In this document: positions 42,701 through 53,626 of the stretch, piece by piece
How positions within the stretch are numbered: the stretch's first letter is position 1
How the letters are laid out: each line of letters opens with the position of its first letter
Assembly (NCBI GenBank): GCA_916048095.2
Contig: OU696590.1
Coordinates: 5,003,052-5,067,051 of the forward strand
Direction of reading: 5' to 3'
Source of the DNA: Sacculina carcini
Taxonomy: Eukaryota; Arthropoda; Thecostraca; Sacculinidae
DNA: 64,000 nt
Notes under the pieces: model-generated
The model's input: only the letters and a program-made list of their open reading frames with translations
The model's database searches: none
What the model was told of the DNA's origin: nothing
Translations under genes and position numbers: made by a program

Positions 42701-45700
42701 AGCGCACTTGCCTCCAAATTGCGAAACGGCAAGGCCCGGAGTCGATCATGGTCAAGTAGCACCGGCCGCCGTAGTGCGTTGTATCGACTGCCAGCCTGCT
42801 TCAATTTCGACCGACCTCCCGCGTGCCGGGTTCATGTCGGGTAGGAGCCGGATCAATACTTTGACAGACCCGACATGTTCTCACGCATTCCTCGACGTCT
42901 CCTCTTGAAACGTCAGAGTTTACCATCCTCGCCAACGCTAAACTCCGATCGACGCCAAAGTGGTGATCCTCTTGGAGTTCGCGCACCGTCAACAGACACG
43001 CATCTTTGGACCTCATCCATGCTTTCGGCACTCGCGTCAGGACATCAGCAAGGTTCTGGTCAGATCGCACAAATGTAAGCGTCACCTTTAATCCAAGCTC
43101 TTGAACCAACTCTCTCAATATGTGAAGTCGCCGCCTTATCAGGACCTCTGCCGCACTGCTACTCCTTACACGACTCGTGCCCTCCAACGCTGACCTCATC
43201 CAGCCAATCACAGTCATCGAGTCGGTGCAGACTTCCACCTCGACCAGCCCCCATTTGACGGCAAGATTTACGGCTCGCAGAACAGCATCCAACTCTGACA
43301 CATTGATATGATGTTCATCCGCCTGTTTTCGTAGCCACGACGCGTCTTCGACTACTGTGCCCTCGATCTAGAGATCGAGAGATCTAAAACAACACCAATT
43401 GCCAAACTGCTGGCGTCGCACCACACTCTGCCAGTAATCGTCGCCGGCACGTACCACTTGCAGCGGACGGGATCGCTCGCGTGCGCCCTCTCTAGAATCT
43501 CCTGCACCACACGCAGCACATGACTGTTGACGCGGCTCTCCCAACGACCGTCCTGGGCTAGTCGTTTTACAAAACTGCACGCGACGCGGAGCCACCCAGC
43601 AACAGGATAGTGACCGACTAAGCGGCCACAGACAGAGAAAAGCTCCCTTTTCGTCAGATTATGGGTGACGGTTGGCATCTCGTTGTCTCGTCGGAACTTC
43701 AGCTCACCAGCGTCGATCCCTAGCCGCAGCCCGAGAACACGACCACCGTCCAAACACTCAGGTGGTTTGGCTTCGAGCCCGTATCTGCGCAGGTGCTCGA
43801 CGACCTCTTCCGCGCTTACGATATTCTCGTTGACGAGGATGTCGTCGATATACGAGCTCGCACCAGCCCGTACTCGGTTGTCGCACTCTAGCACAGCGGT
43901 CAGTATTCTTGTCATGATACGAGGTGCACAGTTTAGCCCGAATCCGAGTCTGGTCAGATAGTATCGCCGACCTTCGTACTCCACCTGCTGGTATTTCCAA
44001 AGGCTTTCGTCAACCTTGATCTGAAGGTAAGCCATTTTCAAATCAACCATCTTCAGTGGTGGCCGCTCTCGTCTCCATCGTCGCAATGTTTCGTCACACA
44101 CGGGAGCGTCATAGCCGGGGTGGCACTCCACGTGCTGATTTAGCACCCGGAAGTCGAGGACGGGACGAACTTTTTCCTTGTTCGTCTGGTGAACAGCCAG
44201 TAACGGCAGCACGCCGCCGCGATCTGAGCACGGTACCAGCCATCGTCGTTCTATCCAGCGCCGAACTTCTTCATCAAACCGTGGTTTGAGCCGCGGGTCC
44301 CTTGCGCTGCTGTAACTGGTCACCATGTTCTTCAACAACGGAGGCCCTTTTCGCCATCTCCACTTAACGGACCATTCGAAACCATCGAACACTGCCACGA
44401 AGTCAGGATCATCGATCCCAATAACAGGCCGCCTTACACAAGCGCCATCTGCGCTCACCCAAGCGCTATCCGCGCTCACACAAGCGACATCTGCGCTCAC
44501 GCAAGCGCCATCTGCGCTCACACAAGCGCCATCTGCGCTCACACAAGCGCCGTCTGCGCTCACACAAGCGCCGTCTGCGCTCGCAAACGTGACCGAGCTG
44601 TCGCCGCCGACGTACACGCCCCCGAAGCGCCGAACAGCATCCATGCAGATTATTGCGTCAACACCGTCTATGAGCTTATCAGCCACAATAAACGACAACG
44701 ACATCTCTCTAACACCGACCTTCAGCCGACCATATATGACACCACTGCAACCGACGCTGCGACCGTCGTATGCGTACACCTGTCGCGCCACACGCGGTGC
44801 GTTCGACGCTAGCCCGCGCGCGACGATCGAAGTCGTGCAGCCAGTATCGACGACCGCTACAACCACCTGGCCGTCAATGGTGGCTGACAGGCACGGCAGC
44901 GCTTCTAGTCGCGGCCTGGGGCCACTGGGAGGCCTGAGGCGCAGCAGACCTCCCAGTCGCATTTCCCGAACCAGCTTGGACAGGGTACGGACAGATTCGT
45001 ACAAAATGTGCGCCGCCGCAGCGGAAACACTCGACACGTCGCCTCGGTTCTGTACTTCGTGGCGGCCCACGGTTAGCCCTTGACACCATTGCTATCGGTT
45101 GTCCTTCTCTTTCCGCTAGCAACTCACGAGAGCGGTCCACCAACTGCGCAGTTGACAGGTTGTGGACACCCTGTGAGCATCTTATATCCTTCGAGATATC
45201 TCGAGGAAGTCCAACAATAAAGGCTTTCTTCAGGACACTGTCATGATTGATGTCAGCAAGCTTGGTCAGCTGACGCAGCCGCGCCATGAAATTGTCAGGC
45301 GTTTCTACTGCAGTCAGCTTGCCCGTCACGAATTCCTCGTAGGCGTTGAGGGGGTCTTGGCGTACGCCTTCAGCAGAGCCTTTTTGATGTTTTGATACGA
45401 GCCCTGCTCCTCCTCGCTAAGCTAATCGTACATGTTGTATGCCACACCCGCAATGAAGAGCGGCAGTACATCATGAAGCTCCGAAACGCGACGCAACTTA
45501 GCCACCTTTTCGAATTTCCGCAGCCATTGCGTCACGTCTGACCCTTCGCACCCGCTGAAAGGCTTGATCATTTCAGACAATTTGATCCCAGCAACGCCTC
45601 TGACGCATTTGCACAGTGAGCGTCATCGTGTCCACGTCGGCTTGCTGCCCCGTCATCAACCACTTTCGATCGACTCGCCATGCTTGCACGCCGAAATAGC

Positions 45701-48700
45701 TTGTAGTTACTCGCAGATAACAGCACAACACACTTTATTTGCACTCCTCACTGGTCAGAACGCAGCCAACACACAGGCCAACAGTCATTAGTACACTAAC
45801 AACACACGCGCAACTAGCCTTACACATACAGACAAACATACATACACACACACCGCACGCGCCTTACACAGTAGGTACCGCCGGTAATCAGCTGGCGTCA
45901 TCGTCACTTCGACCAATCACCGAGCAGAACCCGATCACACCACAATGGCGACAGAAGATAGGATGCAAAACAAAACGACAGGACTGATATATTACGAGAT
46001 GAAGAATTTTTAAAGAAGAATTAGGACAGCTGAAGTGGAGTGAGCTGCAATAGTCGAGTCTGGAGAAGATAAGAGAATGAATAAGCTTGATTGCAGAGGT
46101 CTGATCGAGACAGGAACGGATGGGATGAAGCGAGCGAAGAATCAAGCGACAAGTGCGAGCAGTAGAAAGGATATTGGTTGAGAAGGAAAGGGAGGAGTAA
46201 AAAATAACACCGATATTTTTAACAGTCACTGAAAGAGACATGGGGAGGAAAGGAGGAGCAATACTAGGAGGATGAAGAGCGATAAATTCAGATTTAGAAG
46301 TGTTCAAGAGGAGGCGACGTGAGGAGGTCCAGGTCGAGATAGCAGAAAGTACGTCAGACAAAATATTAGGATGCGAGAGACCGGAGACCGCAAAGAGAGT
46401 TGAGTATATTCCAGAGGGCTTTGGGAGAGCGATATAGAGAGGAAAGGCGTGATGAGTATAAGCTTGCCTAGCAGAGGATAGGGAGGAAATATAGTTAGAA
46501 CGAACAGAGCAAAAGGCCGACCAGTCATCCGCGAACCGAGTGAGTCGCCAGATACACTCCAAAGCCCGGAGACGGCGCTTAAGACAAGTAAGAGAGGGAC
46601 TCCAAGGAGAAACTCGAGGACGGTGAGAGCGGAACGAGAGAGGAAAAATGAGGTTATTGATATCAGACAAAGTGGAGTATAAGAAGGGATAAATTGAAGA
46701 CGGAGGGAGTGAGCGAAGAAAATGCAAAGGGAAATGGTTAGATAGAAGATTGTGAAACGTAAGAGGATCAAATTTTCTGAAATTTCTGAAAAGGGTGAAT
46801 GCTGGTGGTGGATTAGAGGATTTATACGCCGTCAATGACGTAAGGATAAGACTGTGGTCAGAGAAGAGAGGATCAGGAGGAAGAACAATGACTTCGGATG
46901 GCGGTACATCAGAAGAAAGAACTGGATAAGGGAAAAGGACTAGATCAAGAGAATGACCCGATGTGTGAGTGGGAGAGGAAACAGGGGAGACTAGACCATG
47001 AGAATCAAGAATATAAATTAAAGTCAATGCGAAGGAGGAGTGAGGACAGTCGACCCAAAAGTTAAAGTCACTATGGACAATTAAACGGCTGGAGAAAGAA
47101 AAAAACTATAGCGTCAATGAGCGAGGAGAATTAAGAGAAGAAAAGAGGAGTAGACCGGGGGTGATTATGCCGGTAGATAACGATAATACAGATTTTATGA
47201 GAGGAGCGACTGAATGACATACAGAGTGGAAGAAATTCGAAAGGAGAAGGAGGAGGAATGGGAACATATGAGAGAGATATTGGAAGAGATTTGGAAAAGA
47301 TGCAGCCCATTCCACCTCCAGAGAATTTAGAATCAGAACGGGATTTGTGAAGAAAATAAAGGTTAGAAGGAAGGTTAGCCATAAAAGATGGAATATCAGA
47401 GTCAGGTTTCGGCGTGGAGAGGAGGAAGCCGCAGTCGAGGGATGGAACAGGAGGTCATCAGAATTGGCAGTGCGCAAACGAATAGATTCGCGAACAGAGA
47501 CAAACGAAGGACACGACGAGATAAACGATGAGTGCGAGTGGGGTCGAGAAGAGACTGCGCAGTTATTGCACTTCGACGGCGCTGTGCGGTCGCAGTTGAC
47601 AGAGCGATGAGAGCCAGCGCAATAGCCGCAAATTCCCGCACGCGAATATTTAGCCTCATTGTGGCCTAGTCCAGCACAGCGGGAACACCGGGCCACCCAA
47701 AAGCGATCATACACGCGACACGAACACAACTCAACGAACAGTCTGTCACCAACGGACGTAAGGGCTGCGCGAGCCGACGGAGTCACCGACATAACCGTAT
47801 GTTGGGAGTTTTGCCTAACGCCAGTGAAGAAAAGGAGACGCAAATCACTATCGGGTATCCCCGCAAGGGCAGTGTTTTTACGGCGAAGGTGATCGACAAA
47901 CGCAGATGGCTCCAAACCCATAGGGATGTTCGCTACCGTGGCCTTGGGACGAAGTGGCGCAATCCTGGGTAGATGAACGTCGACCTGCGAAATGGCCTCG
48001 CGTACGCAGTGAAGGGCACGCGCCGCATCGCTAGACGAGGAGCAACGAAGGACGAAGCCACCATTGGCCGCACGCCGGGACGACTTGATCGGAATATCGC
48101 ACAGAGCGGAGGCAACCTTGCGCGGACAAACCGGCGATTTATCGCGGGATTTTTCTGTCGCTGGCGGTGCAGATGGCCGAGATGATGAGTGAATCGAGTT
48201 GAGTGTCGACTTCCCTCCCGCAAGACAGTCTCGGATACTTGACACGCTGTCGGAAAGGTTAAGGGCGAATTTAGCCTTTGTCAGGCATGACGAGCAGACC
48301 CAATTTACCTGCTTGATCATCTCAGCCCAGATGCCCACAAGGGATGCGCATTTTATGTGGGCCCAGCCGTCGCAAAGGGAACAACCTATCCACTTTGAGG
48401 AGTCGCCACTAGAGGACATGCAGACGTAGTGTATGATATATTATACAACACAACCATACAATAATAGGGAACACGATACCCAAATACACAGGAGCGACAC
48501 CCACTGGATGACGGCCGTTAGCGTCACCCACGCCTAATACACTCGCGCCCCCTGGCGGTGTAGCCACACACTATATCTCCCCTTCAAGTGGTGGAGGGGG
48601 CGCTGTCTGCAGACGTAATCGCTCAGATGCGACGGTGGTCTGCGTGGTCGGGCGCTCCGGCGGAGTTGCGGGGTTCGTGAGGCCTCCGATGTGCCACCCA

Positions 48701-51700
48701 CATTCTCCCCCGGCGGCGGCGGTGGTGATGCGGGGCTGCTTCTTGTCTCCTGCGACGGTAGCCGCGCTGTACCAACAGATGGCGGCGGCTGTACCACGGG
48801 CGAGGGTGTGTTGGCTGCTGGTCGCAAGTGTCTACGGTTGCGCCAGTAGAGACCGCCGTGTGGCAGGCGCACAGCGCACGGCAACACCTTAGCCGACCGG
48901 TTGTATTGGGCGACCTGCTTGTTGTACAAGCTCGCCGCTCGCCGGTCGCACTCAGCGGTGGGCGGCTGCCACTCCGGCAGGAACGAGCGTGGATGCGCGG
49001 GAACGGCGGACGACACGGGGCGGCCGTACAAAAGCTGCGCGGGAGAGCGACCGTCGGCACCCGGCGCGTTACACAGCTCCGAAAGACCGGCGACAAAGGG
49101 AGTCTGTGTCGATATTCCCGTCGTGCGCCGCCTTCTGAATGAGCCGCTTCACCCGTTTCACCGGAGACTCAGCGTGCCCATTAGAAGACGGGAAGTGCGG
49201 ACTGGAGAAACGATGGCGTATGTGCCAAAGTCGCAGAAATCCGGCGGTGTGGCGCGCCGTGAACTGTGGGCCGCCGTCTGACGACAGTACGGTCGGGACC
49301 CCCGGCATTGCAAACACCTGCCGGAGCAGCTTCACCAGCTGGTGAGAGGAGGTGTCACGGCCACAGTCGAACACCAGTGGCCAGTTGGAGAACCGGTCCG
49401 CGTACACGAGGTAGGTCTTCCCTGCGTGCTGGAAGAAATCCGCGGACACCGATTCGAAAGGACGTGTCGGGTGCGGTTCCGTCAGGTACGGCTCCTTTTT
49501 CTGGCTGTCTTTGTACTCTAGACATCTCGAACATGATGCTACGGCAGTGGCGATCTCATTGTTCAGGCCCGGCCAGAAGACAGTTTGCCGTGCGCGTTGC
49601 ACAGTCCTGGGCTGCCCCTGGTAACTGTCGTGAAGCCGACGGAGAGTGCCGTTCCGCAAACACCTAGGCACAAGCAGGCGGCAGCCGACCAGGATCAGGC
49701 CATGGTCGGCAGTGAGCTGATCGCGCACGCCCCAGAATGGGTGAAGACTGGCGGGCAGCAGATGTTTGTGCTGAGGGAAAACGCCCAGCACGTACGTCAT
49801 CAATTGGCGACACTCGTCGTCGGCCAGAGACGCAGCTCGCACCGCCTCCAGGGTGGTGTCAATCGGTGACGTGCGATGACCCAGGTCGTCTGCATCTGTG
49901 AATGCGTCCAACGTCTGGACGAAGAATCCAGACGAGCACTCGTCAACGTCCGCGTCAGCATCAGCAGGCTGGGAAGGTGCGCGTGACAGGGCGTCGGCGA
50001 TGTTGTGCTGTGCTCCTGGCCTCCAGCTGGCGACAAAGGTCAGGTGCAGTAGACGCTGACGCATGCGCTGCAGACGAGGATTGCATATGTCTCCGAGCGC
50101 CTTTTCGTTCAGGATGGGCACCAGCGGCTTGTGGTCGGTGACCACATTGAAGGTGGGCAGGCCAGCCAGATATTGGTGGCATTTCTGGCAGGCCCACATC
50201 ACGGCCAACATCTCCAGCTCGCAGACGGCATAACGGCTCTCCGTGTCGGAGACGAATCGCGACCCACACTGGATGAGCTGCCAGCGGCCCTGGTCGTCCC
50301 GCTGGCGGAGGACAAACCCGAGGCCTTTCTGTCGTGCCGCGTCCGTCTCCAACATGGTGGGCCTTGTCGGGTCGAAGTGGCCAAGCACGGGCGGGCTGGC
50401 CAACGCGCGTTTTACGGCCGTGAAAGCAGCGTCGTGTTGTGACGACCACTGCCACTCGACGCCTTTGCGGAGCAGCTGACGCAGGGGCTCGGCAGCAGAA
50501 GCGATGGCGTCAGAGAAGTCGCCAAACTGATTCGCCAAGCCCAAGAACGACCGCAGTGAGGTCAGGTCCGTCGGTGTAGGGAAGTCAGCCAGGGCCCGAA
50601 TTTTCTTCTCGTCGATGGTAAATCCGGAGGACGTGATGTGGAAGCCGCAGAAATTGGCGGCAGTGGCCGCAAAGACAAACTTTTTCCGGTTCAAAGTGAC
50701 GCCGGCGTCGTCACAGCGCTGCAGTAGTTGCCAGACTCGCTGCAGATGGTCGTCGTAGCTGGCAGTGTGCACCAGCACGTCGTCAACAATCTTGCACGAG
50801 TCCGCTAAGCCAGCCAAGGCGACGTCGCCGCGCCGGTTGAACTCGTCGCCCCTTGACACCAGGCCCATTGGCGCCCGGCAGAACCTGAAACGACCCCACG
50901 GCGTGATGAAAGTGGTGAGGCCTCGGTCCTCGCGTCGCAGGGGCACCTGAAAGTAGCCCTGTAGGGCGTCCACCTGGGTGAACCACCGGTTGCCGAGGCC
51001 CACGCTGGCTACGGCCTCGACAGGCGAGCGAACCGGATGAGTCGGTCGGCGGACGAAACGGTTGAGACGGGTAAAGTCCACCGTGAGGCGGCAACCGTTG
51101 GGCGTGCCGTCCGCATTTCGTTTGCCGACCACGACAATGGGCAAGCACCAGTCAGTCGGGTGGGACACCGGCTCAAAGACGCCCTGCTGCTGCAGCTGCT
51201 CCAGCTGCTGTTGTGCCTGGGCGCGGTGGCAGAATGGCACAGAACGAGGGGCGGTCACGTTGTTGGGCACGGCATCATCTCGGAGGTCAATCCGCATTGC
51301 ACCGCCAGTCATCTCGCGGAGGGGACCGTCCGTAGAGAACACGCGAGTGAAGGCCGCCAGCAATTGCTCGCTGTGTGCCCTTCGCTCTGCAGCGGTAGGC
51401 TGCGCCGCGCTGGTCCAGCGAGGACAATGTCGCGGCGTCGGGACTGACGGTCCTGCGGTCACCTGCTGTAGATGCTGCTCGCGTGACATCTGGCGCGGAA
51501 ATGCGCGGTGCAGCAGGCGCAGTTCCACTGCGTCCCGCCAACAGAGCAGAGGGCGGCGCACTGACGGCACCACGTACAGTGTGGAGCGGCAAGAGGCGTC
51601 GCCAAGTCGCAGCAGCGCCTCGAATGTACCCAAACACCGCAGTGGCTGGCCGTTGGCGACCCGCAGGCGCGACGGCGGTGGACATAAGCTCTTGGCGGCT

Positions 51701-53577
51701 ACCCCGAGCTGCTGCGCGACTACAGCATCTACTACGGAGACATCGGCCCCAGAATCACAGCGCCATGTGATTTTGCGCGGTCGGTGCCCCCCCACGGAAA
51801 CGGTTAGGCCCACGGTGGTCAAACGGGGGCGTTCAGCACGATCAAAAATATCACCGATATACAATGTGTCTTGTGTATTTTCGTCGTTCACAACACCATC
51901 GTTTGTATCACAGCCAACATATTCGACGAAGTTGTTTCGACGGCGGCCCGCATCCGACTGGGACGCACGGCAAGCACGCGCGTAGTGGCCGCGCTTTCCG
52001 CATCGGCGACAGACGCAATCAGCAGCGCGGCATGGCGCCGTCTGGTGTCTTTGGCCGCAGCGATCGCATGCAGAGCCGTTGCCACCATCAGCTGACTGCA
52101 GGTCCGGTTGGTCGCGCTTGCGCAGTGGTTGACGGTCATGCTGGTCGCGCATGCGCAGTGGTTGACGGTCGGGCTGGTCGCGCATGCGCAGTGGTTGACG
52201 GCGCACGGCGGCGACCTCTGTACGGATGGTGGCCGAACTAGCCACATCGGGCGTGGCTCGCTGCATGGCCACAACATCATGGCGGACGCACTCCGCTGAC
52301 TCGCAAATTTTGACTGCCCTCTCCAGCGACAATTCGTTGTGGGCAACCTGCAGCAGCTGGTGCAGGGCAGTGGAGTCGGCGGTCCCCATGACGATCTGGT
52401 CGCGAATGCGCTAATCGCGGCAACTGCTGCAGAAATCGCAGCAGGCCGCAATCTCACGCAGGGAGAGCACGAAGTCACCCACCTTCTCCCCGTCGTGCTG
52501 GCGGCGGGAGAAAAAATGCCGGCGCTGCAATAACACCTGCTGACGTGACCGCTGGTGGTTTTCCAGCAGCTCAATGCAGGCTGGCAGATCAGCGTCCGCC
52601 GGCAGAGCCACAGAGTGTCGGATGATGCGGCACCACTCATCGTCCAGCAGCGTGGTGAGCAGCGCTTGTTGCTGGGCTGGGCTGAGTTTCTCACTGCCAG
52701 ATAACGTACCATGAGCCAGCACTCGTTCCTTCCACGCTGTGAACACAGCTGCAGTCGTGTCGTAGGACAGGCGGGCTGGCGGCGGGGCATTCACCCGGGG
52801 AGCCACAGCAGGTGCACCGGCGGGGGCTGCCGGTTCCAGCTGCTGCCGGGCGAGCATGCTTACCAGCGATGTCAACTGGTCCAGCTGTCGTTGCTGACCT
52901 TCCAAAAGAGCCTGCTGAGTCTCAGTCGGCTGCGCCATGTATGATATATTATACAACACAACCATACAATAATAGGGAACACGATACCCAAATACACAGG
53001 AGCGACACACAAACAAAGACTGCTGGACACACACTGGCTGACGGCCGTTAGCGTCACCCACGCCTAATACACTCGCGCCCCCTGGCGGTGTAGCCACACA
53101 CTACACGTAGCATTTGTCCTTATCGCCGCATGACATCGTTCGTATTACTCGAAATGTCCGCAACACCGCACGAATGACGCAATTACACCGCAACGAGTCC
53201 AAGGACGCAAAAAGCAGCAGCAACCAGCACCAACCGCAAAAACCCGGTACAGGCACCTCGACGGCGGCAAGTGAATGCAGGCTGTTAGGACGTCGAGAAT
53301 CTGAAGACATTCATGGTTCCCCAAGCCTCAATTCTGTTGACTGCCAACTGCAACCACGCTTGAACGGCTAATATCATGCGAGAAGAGCACCAGATGGCAA
53401 AAAAGAGGTCGCCCAATCGAGGGAGGCAGGGAAGTGTCCGCGTCATTGCTCATATTGGCGAAGAGAGCCACGCTGAGTAAACCACCCTGCGAGACGCCCT
53501 CCGCCTGATCGAAGGGACCGCCACCTCGGCATGACGGGGTCATTCCACCATTGACCAAGGCGAAAGAGTTTGGCCAT

Positions 53578-53626
<49 letters not shown>

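Larger units (their letters stand above)
41696..45944 (-). mobile_element. LTR retrotransposon D, same Pol lineage as element A
   Basis: LTRs 41696-41948 (253 bp) and 45702-45944 (243 bp) differ mainly by a 10-bp indel and three or four substitutions. A 5-bp duplication ATGGC flanks the element (41691-41695, 45945-45949). Directly after the 5' LTR (minus strand) comes AGCTATTTCGGC, matching AGATATTTCGGC in element A at 11 of 12 bases. GGGGGGCG precedes the 3' LTR. The gag and pol frames carry several lesions. Confidence 0.92.
48430..53105 (-). mobile_element. LTR retrotransposon E, gypsy-type, nearly intact
   Basis: LTRs 48430-48575 (146 bp) and 52938-53105 (168 bp, with a 22-bp extra segment). 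A 5-bp duplication CGTAG flanks it (48425-48429, 53106-53110) and splits the first Cys pair of the LINE-B PHD finger. The primer site TGGCGCAGCCGACTGAG begins at the first base after the 5' LTR, and AAGGGGAGA precedes the 3' LTR. The coding region has one in-frame stop in gag and one frameshift near the end of pol. Sense orientation in the ADAR intron. Confidence 0.92.
41015..53500 (-). mobile_element. LINE-B, CR1/L2-like LINE split by LTR elements D and E
   Basis: Parts in transcript order: 5' region 53500-53106; ORF1 and ORF2 48429-45945; 3' end 41695-41015. Elements E (48430-53105) and D (41696-45944) have clean target duplications inside LINE-B sequence, and the copy at 893-1775 shows the uninterrupted 3' part. 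ORF2 has lost the RT palm. The LINE has the same orientation as ADAR and lies in its 13.6-kb intron. The 5' limit is approximate. Confidence 0.85.

Noticed and set aside
44325-45083. 252-residue plus-strand frame with Thr-Gln-Ala-Pro-Ser-Ala-Leu repeats
   Set aside because: Antisense shadow of element D Pol; the repeats are the reverse reading of the 21-bp units, and the minus frame has protease and RT motifs.
51062-51985. 307-residue plus-strand frame
   Set aside because: Antisense to protease and RT of element E; Arg/Ser-rich and without domain signatures.
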